Part shown: piece after piece, positions 19,589 through 29,236 of the stretch
How the letters are laid out: the number at the start of each line of letters is the position of its first letter
How positions within the stretch are numbered: position 1 is the first letter of the stretch
DNA from: Deinococcus betulae
Lineage (GTDB): Bacteria; Deinococcota; Deinococci; Deinococcales; Deinococcaceae
Assembly: GCF_020166395.1 (NCBI RefSeq)
Contig: NZ_JAIQXU010000010.1
Coordinates: 1-64,000 of the forward strand
DNA length: 64,000 bases
Direction of reading: 5' to 3'
Program-made: the position numbers and the translations under genes
Notes under the pieces: model-generated
The model's input: only the letters and a program-made list of their open reading frames with translations
The model's database searches: none
What the model was told of the DNA's origin: nothing

Positions 19589-19749
19589 GAAGGTTGCCGT
19601 TCATTCCCCGATGAACCGAGCGGAGCGGGCCGCCAAGAAGTTCAGTTGTGGAGGTAATGGAGCGGTTCCGACCCTTTTCTGGACATGCGCCCTGCGGCAG
19701 CCTTGAGATGGATGCCAGTTCAGCCCGGAAGAAAAAGGATGGCCATTCG

Positions 19750-19755
19750 TATGAT
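19750..19755 (+). promoter_or_regulatory. -10 box of hypothetical gene
   Basis: TATGAT lies 9 nt before the ATG at 19765. Confidence 0.5.
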
Positions 19756-19764
19756 GGCTCTCGT

Positions 19765-20349
19765 ATGACGAACGTGGCCGCCTGGACCGCGCTGGGTCAG
19801 CCGCGCCCGCGCGCCTTGCCTCTCACGGCAGCCGTCCGCGCTCAGCTGGCCCATCTGGCCGAGTGGCGCGACCTGGCCTCACCTGCCGCCGCCGAGCGGG
19901 CAGGAGCTGAGTTCTCGGGCGAGCGCGCCCTGGCCGCCGACCTGCTGGGCGTGCGCCCCTGGCTGCCCCCGGACCTGAGCCCCCGTCAGGCTGTTGCGGC
20001 GGTCTTTGCCCACGAGTGGGCGGGCTTTCTGGCGCTGCTGGGCGAACATGGTCCCTGGGTATACATCGCGGATGTGCGTGCCCTGCAGCGTCTGTCGGGG
20101 GCCTACGGCGCGCTGGTGGGGGCTGCCCAGGACGTAAGCGAGGAGGTCGTCCTGAGCGCCGCGCAGGCCTCGGTGACCCTGGGGCCTGGCCGCACGCTGC
20201 TGCCGCGCCTGGAGGCGGTGCCCTACCGCCAGCCCCGGCGCGGGGCGCTGGCTGCTGGGGCCCTGGTGGCGCTGGAATCGGCCTTCTGGACGCAAGCCGC
20301 CGAGCTGGCCCAGGAGCGGCACCGAGCCTGGGCGGCGCGGCGGCTGTAG
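19765..20349 (+). CDS. Hypothetical protein, helical
   Basis: This 194-residue protein matches no family that I recognise. It is Ala/Leu/Arg-rich and probably mostly helical, with no signal peptide or clear membrane segment. The start is set by a TATGAT box 9 nt upstream; the frame stays open back to 19648. It stands alone between the ABC operon and an intergenic repeat. Confidence 0.6.
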   Translation: MTNVAAWTALGQPRPRALPLTAAVRAQLAHLAEWRDLASPAAAERAGAEFSGERALAADLLGVRPWLPPDLSPRQAVAAVFAHEWAGFLALLGEHGPWVYIADVRALQRLSGAYGALVGAAQDVSEEVVLSAAQASVTLGPGRTLLPRLEAVPYRQPRRGALAAGALVALESAFWTQAAELAQERHRAWAARRL

Positions 20350-20463
20350 CACGCTGATAGCGGCTGTGGGTTAGGGGCGGGGCTCACGCCCGCTAGCTCT
20401 TGGACCTGCTTCGTTCGTCTGCCTGTTCCACCCTGAAGGCAGACAACGCCCCCTCATAGCAGA

Positions 20464-20575
20464 ACTCAGCGTGGTTGCGGATCACCACCCTCAATCACGC
20501 TGAAACACAGTGAGTGTCGGTCAGAGACAGCGGTGCCAATGGCACTGGCAGCCGCTGTCAATTCCGTTAGCGCTG
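20464..20575. repeat. Two-hairpin intergenic repeat, copy 2
   Basis: This is homologous to 12487-12640. It has CTCAGCGTGGTTG, a degenerate partner CAATCACGCTGA, the shared GTCAGAGACAGCGG and a second hairpin, where ACAGCGG pairs with CCGCTGT. The remainder of 20350-20713 holds no recognisable gene; a further CGCGTGGTTGAGG fragment occurs near 20610. Confidence 0.6.
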
Positions 20576-20713
20576 CTGTCTCCTGCGGTCCTTCCCTCGG
20601 TTCACCCCCGCGTGGTTGAGGCCTCCTTCAGCGGTTCTACCGCTCTTGGCACCGTCCAGAGCCTCAGGACTGGCTCAACGCCGCGCCTCTGGCGGTCAGG
20701 CGCCGCGCCGCAC

Positions 20714-20719
20714 TAGGCT
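20714..20719 (+). promoter_or_regulatory. Leaderless -10 box of OYE-family gene
   Basis: TAGGCT lies 6 nt before the ATG at 20726. Confidence 0.6.
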
Positions 20720-20725
20720 CTCGCC

Positions 20726-21808
20726 ATGACCGCCGAGCCCCTGCTGCTTCGCCCGCTGAAAATGCGTGACCTGACGCTGCCCAACCGCGTCGTGGTGTCG
20801 CCCATGTGCATGTATTCGGCCCAGAACGGGCTGGCCAACGACTTTCATCTGGTGCATCTGGGGCAGTACGCCCTGGGCGGGGTGGGGCTGATTTTCACCG
20901 AGGCTGCTGCCGTCAGTCCCGAAGGCCGCATCAGCCCTGAAGACCTGGGCCTGTGGGACGACCGCCACATCACGCCGCTGGGCCGCGTCACCGACTTCGT
21001 TCACACGCAGGGCGGGCTCATTGGCGTGCAACTGGCCCACGCCGGGCGCAAGGCCAGCACCTATGCCCCCTGGCGCGGGCGCGGCGCCGTGCCCGACGAG
21101 CGCGGCGGCTGGGAGGTCATGGGCCCCAGCGACCAGCCCTACAGCGAGGCCCTGCGTTCACCGCGCGCCATGACCGCCGAGGACATTGAAGCCGTCACTG
21201 CCGCCTTTGCCCGTGCTGCCCGCCGCGCCGAGATTGCCGGGTTTGACGCCGTGGAAATTCACGCCGCGCATGGCTACCTGCTGCACCAGTTCCTGTCACC
21301 CCTGGCCAACACCCGCACCGACGACTACGGGGGGGCCTTTGACAACCGCGTGCGCCTGCTGCTGGAAGTGACCCGTGCGGTGCGGGGCGCCTGGCCTTAC
21401 CACAAGCCGCTGTTCGTGCGCCTGTCGGCCACCGACTGGGCCCCGGGCGGGTGGGACGAGGAGCAAACAGTCGCGGTGTGCGCTCTGCTGGCCCGCGAAG
21501 GCGTGGACGCCGTGGACATCAGCAGCGGCGGCCTGACCAGTGAGCAGCAGATCACGCCCGGCCCGGCTTACCAGGCGCCTTTCGCCGCCGCCGTCAAGGC
21601 CGCCGTGCCCGACCTGCACGTCATGACGGTGGGCATGATTGACACCCCTGAGCGCGCCGAGGGCCTGCTGCAAAACGGCGACGCCGACCTAATTGCCCTG
21701 GCCCGCCCCCTGCTGGGCGATCCCCACTGGACCCAGGCGGCTGCACAGGCGCTGGGGGTGCCGCTGGACTTGCCTGCGCCGTATGGCCGCGCGACCCGCA
21801 CCACCTGA
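20726..21808 (+). CDS. NADH:flavin oxidoreductase, Old Yellow Enzyme (YqjM-like)
   Basis: This 360-residue FMN-dependent ene-reductase has the TIM-barrel OYE fold. It carries the YqjM-type Cys in SPMCMYSA, the HAGRKA block, the substrate-binding His pair in EIHAAHGYLLHQFLSPLANTRTDDYGG and FMN phosphate residues around LIALARPLL. Such enzymes reduce activated C=C bonds using NADPH. The length is normal for the thermophilic-like OYE class. It is expressed from its own leaderless promoter. Confidence 0.9.
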   Translation: MTAEPLLLRPLKMRDLTLPNRVVVSPMCMYSAQNGLANDFHLVHLGQYALGGVGLIFTEAAAVSPEGRISPEDLGLWDDRHITPLGRVTDFVHTQGGLIGVQLAHAGRKASTYAPWRGRGAVPDERGGWEVMGPSDQPYSEALRSPRAMTAEDIEAVTAAFARAARRAEIAGFDAVEIHAAHGYLLHQFLSPLANTRTDDYGGAFDNRVRLLLEVTRAVRGAWPYHKPLFVRLSATDWAPGGWDEEQTVAVCALLAREGVDAVDISSGGLTSEQQITPGPAYQAPFAAAVKAAVPDLHVMTVGMIDTPERAEGLLQNGDADLIALARPLLGDPHWTQAAAQALGVPLDLPAPYGRATRTT

Positions 21809-21888
21809 AGCAGACTGAGCTGAGAGGCGACGTGGGCCACCCCTCACGCCCATAGCCAGACGGCAGGGGAGGCGTGTTCCCGCCCCGC

Positions 21889-22149
21889 TCTATACTGCCC
21901 TCCAGAACGCCCCGTGGGACTCTGGCGTGACTTCCGAGACACCCCTCTGTAGGTTGCACCTTGCCGTCACGCCGCCATTTCCCGGCGGCGTTCTGCTGTG
22001 TTGCGTGCTCATGGAGCCTCAGCAGGAACAGGGCCGGCCCCTCACTGCTCCTCCGCCACAAGCCGTATGACTGTGCGGAGGCTTCCCGCCAGAATGGACA
22101 GGCGCCTGGACTCTGTAGCTTCAGGCAGTCACCTTTTGGAGGAACCCCT
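21889..22149 (+). ncRNA. Possible structured leader or small RNA upstream of TROVE-like gene
   Basis: A TATACT box at about 21889 is followed by no start codon at leaderless distance. Downstream are a hairpin at about 21970-21992 (ACGCCGCC with GGCGGCGT) and another at about 22048-22079 (CTCCGCCAC with GTGCGGAG), then GGAGG before the ATG at 22150. This gives a 5' leader of about 250 nt. It could be a cis-regulatory leader or a Y-RNA-like transcript next to a TROVE-like protein. This is speculative. Confidence 0.3.
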
Positions 22150-23571
22150 ATGCCCAGCGCCGACACCGTGGCGCGCGAGGACCTGACGCTGTTTTTGAAT
22201 GCCGCCTACGCGTGCACTGGACAGCGCGAGTTCTACCACACCGCCGAAGACCAGCGCGTCAGCGTGCAGTTTTTACACGCCTACATTCTGGGCAATTACC
22301 GGCGGCTGTATGCACGGACCCTGGCGGCGGGGGTCAACGACTTCAACGCCGCCGAAATCATCCTGAACCTGCTGCGCACCGGCCGGCAGACCCCGCCCGA
22401 CTTCCGGGCCGAGGAAAACGCGCTGCTGACCGCCGCCCTGCGCCGCCTGCCCCCGCAGCGCGGCTGGAAACTCTTGAGCCGGCTGCGGCAGGAGCGGGTC
22501 AACAACCGCCGGACACGGGCGCTGCTGCGCGCCTATATAGCGGGTCAGCGCGACCTGACTTTTCAGGCGGTCAAATACCGGCGGCATGTGCGGGCGGCGG
22601 CGCTGCATGCCCACCTGACCCTGCCCGGCGAACTGCCCGCCTTCCTGTTCGGGCAGCATAGCCGCGCCTTCCTGACGCCGCTGCTGGAAACCTTCCGGCA
22701 AGCGCGCTACAGCGGGCAAGCGGTCTACGACCTGCCGTTCACGGTGGCGCAGGGTCTGGCGGCCAAGCACGGGATTCCCCAGGCGGTCTTTCTGAGCCGC
22801 ATCGAGCCGCGACTGACCGAGCGCGAACGCCTGCGCCTCCAGGGTCAGAGTGAGGGCCGGGTCGAGCTGCGCCCCGAGCGCCTGTCGCTGAGCGCCCTGT
22901 GCCTGTACGTGCTGTCATTGCCGCTGCACGAGCGTCAGGCCCGTCAGGAAGAACTGAACGGCTGGCTGTCGCGCGCGGCTGGCGCCCTGCTGGCCCGCGC
23001 GCCGCTGCCGTTGCCCCCTGGCCCCGTGGCGTCGCTGCTGGACAATTCAGCCTCTGCGGCGGGGTCGCGGGAGAAACGCCGCCGCCCCCTGGCGCTGGCC
23101 CTGGCGGCCGACGCCCTGCTGCGGGCCGCCCGCCCGGAAGGCAGCTACCAGGCTTTCTGGACCCGGCCGCCCCCAGAGGCGCTGCTGGTACAGGCGCGCG
23201 GGCAGACGAACCTCAGCGAGCGGCTGCTGGACGCGCTGGACTGGGGCGCCCGCATGGTACTGGTGGTCTCGGACGGCGTGGAAAATGACCCGCCCGGCGC
23301 CTTTCATCCGGCGCTGGTGGCCGCCCGCCGCCTGGTGCCGGGCCTGGAGGTGGTGCATGTCAACCCTGTCTTTGACGCCGAGATGCTGACGGTGCGCGCC
23401 CTGAGCCCCCTGCTGCCGGCGGTCGGCCTGAGGAGCGCCGAAGACCTGCCCACCGCCCTGGGCTTTGCCCGGTTTGCGGCGGGCCAGGCCAGCCTGACCG
23501 AGCTGGAAAACTACCTGGCCGGGCGCGTGCAGACGTTCTTGCTGACTGGAGGGCGCCGTGCTGAGGCTTGA
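22150..23571 (+). CDS. TROVE/vWA-like protein of unknown function
   Basis: This 473-residue protein looks two-domained. Residues ~1-330 are a helical repeat region with a basic segment, RQERVNNRRTRALLRAYI and FQAVKYRRHVRAAALHAHL, resembling RNA-binding TROVE-type HEAT repeats. Residues ~345-473 are vWA/Rossmann-like with VLVVSDGVEND but no obvious DxSxS motif. GGAGG 9 nt before the ATG sets the start. It overlaps the next gene by 14 bp. I infer an RNA-related role from the basic helical surface; it is distinct from the classical Rsr (Ro) protein. Confidence 0.6.
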   Translation: MPSADTVAREDLTLFLNAAYACTGQREFYHTAEDQRVSVQFLHAYILGNYRRLYARTLAAGVNDFNAAEIILNLLRTGRQTPPDFRAEENALLTAALRRLPPQRGWKLLSRLRQERVNNRRTRALLRAYIAGQRDLTFQAVKYRRHVRAAALHAHLTLPGELPAFLFGQHSRAFLTPLLETFRQARYSGQAVYDLPFTVAQGLAAKHGIPQAVFLSRIEPRLTERERLRLQGQSEGRVELRPERLSLSALCLYVLSLPLHERQARQEELNGWLSRAAGALLARAPLPLPPGPVASLLDNSASAAGSREKRRRPLALALAADALLRAARPEGSYQAFWTRPPPEALLVQARGQTNLSERLLDALDWGARMVLVVSDGVENDPPGAFHPALVAARRLVPGLEVVHVNPVFDAEMLTVRALSPLLPAVGLRSAEDLPTALGFARFAAGQASLTELENYLAGRVQTFLLTGGRRAEA

Positions 23572-24693
23572 GGGCCTGACCCCGGCCCCGGCCCAGGTGC
23601 GCGGTGCGTTCCGGCTGGTGCCGCTGCTGCGCACGCGCCCCTGCGACGACGTGCGCCTGTCGCCGGGTGTCATGGCTGCTGGGGTCAAGGTGGTGGCGCT
23701 GCCCGACCAAGCGCACTACGTCGCCTTTGTGCCCCACGCCCTGCGGCTGGATTGGTCGTCTTCAGGCGCGCCGTTGATGGCGCTGGGCACCCAACTGGCG
23801 GGACCGCAGCATTCCTCCTCGCCGCAGCCCTGGCGCGGTCTGGAATTGGTGGACCGGATGCGCAAACGCGAGAGTGCGGGCCTGCGCTTTTTGCCGCTGC
23901 ATCTGGCGCTGGAGGGCCTGCTGGCGCTGCACTTTGCGCCGCCGCGCGTGGCCTGGAAGGAGTTGTCACATGACTTTCTGCGCGCCGGGCTGGGGTTCCG
24001 GGCAGAATCGGGCGTGCCCGGCAGTCTCCTTCCCGGCTTCGAGGACGCCCTGAACACCTTTGAAGTGCATGAGGGCCAGGTGGGCCTGCTGGTATTCACA
24101 GGTGATCAGCTCGCCTCGGCCTTTGTGGTGCCCTCAGCGCAGGATTATCGCCGCCTCCACCGCACAGTGCTGGAGGACCTGTACGGCGAACTGGTGCTGC
24201 GCTACGCCGTGCTGTACCCCGAGCCGCCGCCCCTGGAGGCTGCGCCCCGCTTTGAGGCCGCCCGCACGCTGCCCGAGCTGCGCGCCGCCCTCATGGGGGT
24301 GCGCCGCGAGTGGGCCAGCTTTGTGGAGGGCGCAATGCTGACCGACCTGCTGCGCCGCCCACTGCTGACCGAGCCGGTCTATCAGGCCGGGCCGCTGCGC
24401 CTGGAGCGCTTCGTGACCGACCTTGATCCCCGGCAGATCAACCACGTTGGCGAGCGCCTGACCCGCCCGGACGGTGAACTGCTGTATCTCAAGACCTTTC
24501 AGCTGTCGGCGGCGCAGACCCGGCGCGCGTATCTGCTGCATCAGCTGGCTGGCTACGGGTGGCATCTGGCCGACGCCGCAGAGGGCCTGGGCACCACCGT
24601 ACCAGACCTCGTGGCGCGCATCGAGAAGGCCGGCTTTGGTTACCTGCTGACCCAGGCGGTGCGCGAAACAGCCGCCAAAGCTCGGCGCCTCCG

Positions 24694-24697
<4 letters not shown>
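23558..24697 (+). CDS. Partner protein, possibly ARPP-2-like
   Basis: This 379-residue protein starts LRLEGLTPAPAQVRGAFRLVPLLR. It is translationally coupled to the TROVE/vWA-like gene (GTG start inside its last codons, GGAGG before it). The layout and N-terminus recall ARPP-type domains described around predicted RNA-repair genes, but I cannot verify this. No catalytic motif is obvious. Its stop overlaps the convergent ABC ATPase stop by 4 bp. Confidence 0.5.
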
Positions 24698-25395
<698 letters not shown>

Positions 25396-25536
25396 GGTAG
25401 CTCATCCGGTTTCCGGTGCAATTGTTGGTACCGGCGGTGCCAGTTGAGGAACAGCGAGTAGGAGCCGAAAGGGTGCTGGGCAGGACAGATAGCAGCCCAT
25501 CACTGTAGGTCAAGATCCCCCCAGTGGGCGGCGCCG

Positions 25537-25566
25537 TTGTGGTGGCTGGGGCCGGCACGCTAGCAT
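25537..25566 (+). promoter_or_regulatory. Promoter of Crp/Fnr gene
   Basis: TTGTGG (25537-25542), an 18-bp spacer and TAGCAT (25561-25566), 8 nt before the ATG at 25575. This is a leaderless layout. Confidence 0.6.
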
Positions 25567-25574
25567 GGGCCGCA

Positions 25575-26270
25575 ATGGCGCGCCTGGACGACCTCAAAGC
25601 ATCTTTTCTTTTCCACAACGTGCCCCAAGGAGCGCTGCAAGAGGCGCTTCAGGTCATCACCGAGCGGCACTACCGCGCGGGCGACACCATCCTGGAGCAG
25701 GACGCCGAGGGCGAGGCGCTGCACCTCCTCACGCGCGGTGTCGTGCGGGTCAGCCGGGTGAGTCTGGGCAGCCGCGAGCGCGTGATGGGCGACGTCTACG
25801 CGCCGGGCGTGGTGGGTGAAACCGCCGTGCTGGGCGGCGGCGAACGCAGCGCCACCGTGGTCGCCCTGACCGACGTGACCACGCTGATGCTCTACCGCTC
25901 TCATTTCCGGCAGATTCTGCGCCGTCACCCGGACGTGCTGTGGAACCTGAGCGTCATGCTGGTGCAGCGCGTGACCCACCTGAACGACGAGCTGATCGCC
26001 TTTGGCCTGAACACCGAAGCGGCCCTGAGCCACGTCTTTACCACGCTGTACCGTCAGCGGGTGCAGGCGCAGGTGCCTCAGCCCGAGGTGCTGCCGCTGT
26101 CCACCCAGGACATCATGAGCCGCATTTCCAGCAGCCGCGAAACCGTGTCGCGCGTGATGCGCAAGCTGGAAGGGCAGAAGCTGCTCAAAAGTAACGGCCA
26201 GACCGTGACCCTGCTGGACCCAGGAGGTCTGGAAAACGTCACGATGGAAGAAGCCGACAGCCTGGACTGA
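25575..26270 (+). CDS. Crp/Fnr-family transcription regulator
   Basis: This 231-residue protein has a cyclic-nucleotide-binding-like beta-roll (about 10-125, GDTILEQDAEGEALHLLTRGVVRV ... GVVGETAVLGGGERSATVVA) and a C-terminal winged helix with MSRISSSRETVSRVMRKLEGQKLL as recognition unit. No Fnr-type cysteines are present, so it is not an Fe-S oxygen sensor. An effector such as cAMP is possible but not shown. The start is chosen from the promoter at 25537-25566; an upstream in-frame start at 25524 would lie inside that promoter. Confidence 0.88.
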   Translation: MARLDDLKASFLFHNVPQGALQEALQVITERHYRAGDTILEQDAEGEALHLLTRGVVRVSRVSLGSRERVMGDVYAPGVVGETAVLGGGERSATVVALTDVTTLMLYRSHFRQILRRHPDVLWNLSVMLVQRVTHLNDELIAFGLNTEAALSHVFTTLYRQRVQAQVPQPEVLPLSTQDIMSRISSSRETVSRVMRKLEGQKLLKSNGQTVTLLDPGGLENVTMEEADSLD

Positions 26271-26371
26271 CTGCAGCTTTCAGCGTCTGGAGAGCGGCTT
26301 CTATAACCTTGATGATGCTGTCCGGCGACCACAGAAGACAGTTTTGAAGCGGCGCTCCAGCCTGCGCCCGC

Positions 26372-26377
26372 TATCCT
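26372..26377 (+). promoter_or_regulatory. Leaderless -10 box of FAH-family gene
   Basis: TATCCT lies 7 nt before the ATG at 26385. Confidence 0.65.
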
Positions 26378-26384
26378 GGCCCGC

Positions 26385-27137
26385 ATGAATCTCGTTCGTA
26401 TGACGTGGCAGGGGCAGCCCTGCTGGGGAGAGCTGGAAGGGGAGACCGTTCACCTGCGCGCCGGCATGCTGGGGCCGCGCACCGGCGAGGCGGCGCCTTA
26501 CACCCCCGCCGCCCTGCTGGCCCCCGCCGAGCCCAGCAAGATTGTATGTGTGGGCCGCAATTATCTGGACCACATCCGCGAACTGGGCAATGACGCGGCT
26601 GGGCTGCCCACCGAACCGGGCATCTTCCTCAAGGGTCCCAACGCCCTGGCCGAGCCGGGCGGCGCCGTCACCAGACCAGATTGGACCGAGAACTTTCACT
26701 TTGAGGGTGAACTGGCCGCTGTCATCGGCACGCGGGCCAGCCACCTGACCCCGGAGACGGCCCTGAGCGCTGTGGCGGGCTACACCTGCGGCCTGGACCT
26801 GACAGCCCGCGACCTGCAAAAGACCGACCTGCAATGGTTCCGCGCCAAGGCCGCCGACCGCTTCTGCCCGCTGGGGCCGCAGCTGGTGACCGACCTTGAC
26901 CCCCTTGACCTGCGCGTGCAGACCCGCGTGAACGGCGAGATTCGCCAGGACAGCCGCACCAGCCACATGATCTTTGACCTGCCGGCCATCCTGACGTACA
27001 TCACCCGTTACGTGACCCTGGAGCCGGGCGATGTGGTGCTGACTGGCACCCCCGAAGGCGTCGGGCCACTGGAACGCGGCGATGTGGTAGAGGTCGAGGT
27101 CGAAGGTGTCGGGGTCCTGCGCACGCCGATTTTGTAA
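26385..27137 (+). CDS. Fumarylacetoacetate hydrolase-family protein
   Basis: This 250-residue protein of the FAH superfamily has [17 protein letters not shown], the metal ligands in [37 protein letters not shown], and the terminal [22 protein letters not shown]. The group covers acylpyruvases, oxaloacetate decarboxylases and 2-hydroxyhepta-2,4-diene isomerases of aromatic catabolism. The family is certain, the substrate is not. The gene is expressed from its own leaderless promoter. Confidence 0.88.
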   Translation: MNLVRMTWQGQPCWGELEGETVHLRAGMLGPRTGEAAPYTPAALLAPAEPSKIVCVGRNYLDHIRELGNDAAGLPTEPGIFLKGPNALAEPGGAVTRPDWTENFHFEGELAAVIGTRASHLTPETALSAVAGYTCGLDLTARDLQKTDLQWFRAKAADRFCPLGPQLVTDLDPLDLRVQTRVNGEIRQDSRTSHMIFDLPAILTYITRYVTLEPGDVVLTGTPEGVGPLERGDVVEVEVEGVGVLRTPIL

Positions 27138-27147
27138 CGTTGGGCGC

Positions 27148-27153
27148 TATGCT
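27148..27153 (+). promoter_or_regulatory. -10 box of diacylglycerol kinase-like gene
   Basis: TATGCT lies 9 nt before the GTG at 27163 and 10 bp after the FAH stop codon. Confidence 0.55.
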
Positions 27154-27162
27154 GGCGCCACT

Positions 27163-28101
27163 GTGACGTCCGAGTCTGGCCAGCCTGTCCCCGCTTCACT
27201 ACCGCCGCTAGCAGTCGTCTTAAACCCCCAGGCGGGCGGCGGCCTGGCCCTGCGGGAATGGCCCCGGCTGGAAGCTGAGTTGCAGCGGCGTGGCCTGGCC
27301 CACACTCTGATTCAGGAGGAATCCGGCGAGGCGGCGCTGGCGCGGGTGGCGGCCTTACCGGCCGACATGGCGGTGATGGCGGTGGGCGGTGACGGCACCG
27401 TGGGCGCCCTCCTGAGCGCTGTGGTGGGCACGGGCCGGCCGCTGGCCATCGTCCCGCTGGGCACCGGCAACGATTTTGCGGGGCTGCTGGGCCTGCGCCC
27501 CGGTCAGTTTGGCGAGGCCCTGGACCGCCTGCACTACCAGCCGCGCGCCCTGGACGCCATGCAGGTCACTATTGTTCAGGGCGATGAGGCTGGGCGCACA
27601 GTCGTCCTGCTCAACGGCCTGGGCATGGGCTTTGACGCCGATGTCACCGCCAACATGGACACCATGCCCGCGCGGCTGCGCGGCCTGGCGCGGTATGTGG
27701 CCTCGGCGCTGTCCACCCTGCGGCACCTGAAGCTGGCCCGCGTGGAGGTGGTGGCTGACGGTCAGACGCTGTATGCCGGCCCCAGCCCCCTGGCCGCCGT
27801 GATGAACGGCACCCGCTACGGCGGCGGCTTTCTGATCAGTCCTCAGTCCGATGTGCGCGACGGCCTGCTGAACGTCGTGGTGGGCGGTCCCATGACCAGG
27901 GGCCAGCTGCTGGGCCTGATGGTCCGCGTGCTGCGCGGCGCCCACCTGGGTCATCCGCTGGCCCACCACACCCAGGCGCGCGAGGTGCAGGTAACCTGGG
28001 ACACGCCCACCCGTCTGCATCTGGACGGCGACCTGTACGGCCGCGTGACCGCACTGCAGGTGCGGGTGCTGCCAGGGGCGACGCTGCTGCTCAATGCGTG
28101 A
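27163..28101 (+). CDS. Diacylglycerol/lipid kinase (DagK/YegS family)
   Basis: This 312-residue lipid kinase has [10 protein letters not shown] at the N-terminus, the nucleotide-binding [15 protein letters not shown] and PLGTGNDFA, and the conserved [13 protein letters not shown]. It phosphorylates diacylglycerol or a related lipid at the membrane surface using ATP. The GTG start is set by the TATGCT box; upstream residues in the same frame would overlap the FAH gene. Confidence 0.87.
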   Translation: MTSESGQPVPASLPPLAVVLNPQAGGGLALREWPRLEAELQRRGLAHTLIQEESGEAALARVAALPADMAVMAVGGDGTVGALLSAVVGTGRPLAIVPLGTGNDFAGLLGLRPGQFGEALDRLHYQPRALDAMQVTIVQGDEAGRTVVLLNGLGMGFDADVTANMDTMPARLRGLARYVASALSTLRHLKLARVEVVADGQTLYAGPSPLAAVMNGTRYGGGFLISPQSDVRDGLLNVVVGGPMTRGQLLGLMVRVLRGAHLGHPLAHHTQAREVQVTWDTPTRLHLDGDLYGRVTALQVRVLPGATLLLNA

Positions 28102-28361
28102 AGGAAAGTGGGGAGTGGGTTGTGGGCAGTGGCAAAAGATTTGGAGAGTCAGTCGCTCTGTCCTCGGCCAGCAGAAAACCTGACGTGAATTGAGCTGGAA
28201 AGCGTCAGGGACGGCAGCGAGCCTCGCTTCCCCTCGCCGAGTCCGAAAAAACCTTCTCTCTGGCTTCCAGCTTGCCGCAGCAGCTCGCATCAGGCATCTG
28301 AACGAGGAGAGGTGGGTTGGGGAATGCTCTTCCCACAACCCACCTCCTCCACCCCGCAACC
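28102..28361. repeat. Intergenic stretch with hairpin and purine-rich repeat
   Basis: A purine-rich GGGGAGTGGGTTGTGGGCAG run resembles 2395-2425. A hairpin at about 28312-28345 (GGTGGGTTG pairing with CAACCCACC) lies just past the stop of the minus-strand TPR gene and may terminate it. No gene was seen. Confidence 0.45.
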
Positions 28362-29057
28362 TTATTTCAGCTTCGCCAGCGTGGCCTTAGCCAGCTCCTC
28401 GTTGCGCTTTTCCCAGAAGGTGTCGGCGCTGAAGCTCAGGGCCTTGTCCAGCTGGGCAGCGGCTTCGGCTTTCTTGCCCTGCAGAATCAGGGCGTTGGCG
28501 TACTCAATGCGGTGAACGGCCACGTTGGGCTCCAGCGCAATGGCCTTTTCAAAGTTGGGGATGATCTGGTTGCGGTCGGCCCCGGTGGCGCGCGTGGCGA
28601 TAAAGCCCTTACTGATCAGGTTGGCGTTCCACAGCCCCAGAGCCACGTAAGCGCCCGCCAGCTTGGGTTCTAGGCGCACGGCCGTATCCAGGTTCTTTTT
28701 CATCTCGCCGGCCAGGCCCAGGCTCTGCAGGATGCCGCTGAATTGTGCTAGGCGGCCCTGGGCGCGCGCCAGTTCAAAGTAGGCCTCGGCGTTGTTCTTG
28801 TCCCTGGCAATCGCCTGACGGGCGTAACCCTGGGCCTTTTCAAACTGGGCCTTTTTCTGAGCGTCCGGCACCAGGCCGGCGCCAGCGGTGGTGGCCTCGG
28901 CGGCCAGGGCCAGGCCCTCGGCCGTGTTCAGGGCGGCGGCGGCGCTGGCCGCTTCCTGCCACTTACCCTGGTCAAACAGGCTCTTGGCGGCCTGCTGGCT
29001 CTGGGCGGCAGCGGTCACGGCGAGGGCAAGGGTAAACGACACAATGGCTGTACGCAT
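28362..29057 (-). CDS. Exported TPR-repeat protein
   Basis: This 231-residue protein has an N-terminal signal peptide (MRTAIVSFTLALAVTAAAQ) and then helical tetratricopeptide-like repeats, such as FEKAQGYARQAIARDKNNAEAYFELARAQGR and FEKAIALEPNVAVHRIEYANALILQGKKAEA. It is likely a periplasmic or envelope scaffold. GGAGGAAC before the ATG sets the start, and a TATACT box lies on the minus strand at about 29102-29107. A 16-bp inverted repeat sits just upstream of that box. Confidence 0.85.
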   Translation of the reverse strand: MRTAIVSFTLALAVTAAAQSQQAAKSLFDQGKWQEAASAAAALNTAEGLALAAEATTAGAGLVPDAQKKAQFEKAQGYARQAIARDKNNAEAYFELARAQGRLAQFSGILQSLGLAGEMKKNLDTAVRLEPKLAGAYVALGLWNANLISKGFIATRATGADRNQIIPNFEKAIALEPNVAVHRIEYANALILQGKKAEAAAQLDKALSFSADTFWEKRNEELAKATLAKLK

Positions 29058-29128
29058 GGGGGTTCCTCCGGGGGAAATGAACTGAGTTGAAAGCTGGGCA
29101 AAGTATACACATCCCGCCTCACAGATTG

Positions 29129-29144
29129 CTGACGAAAGCGTCAG
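29129..29144. promoter_or_regulatory. Inverted repeat near promoter of TPR gene
   Basis: CTGACG-AAAG-CGTCAG, a 6+6 inverted repeat about 22 bp upstream of the minus-strand TATACT box. It is a candidate operator. Confidence 0.35.
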
Positions 29145-29200
29145 GAACGGCTGCGCCCTGGCTTTTTTAAACCGGGTGCAGCGGGTGCTACGCTGGCGCA

Positions 29201-29236
29201 GTGCCCCGCGCCCCCACAGGACCGCGCCGTGCCTGA
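29201..29236 (+). CDS. Possible leaderless mini-ORF overlapping the 953-aa gene start
   Basis: TACGCT at 29189-29194 ends 6 nt before a GTG that opens an 11-codon frame. Its stop overlaps the GTG start region of the following gene (29229) in another frame. It fits the leaderless pattern; translation is unproven. Confidence 0.3.
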   Translation: MPRAPTGPRRA

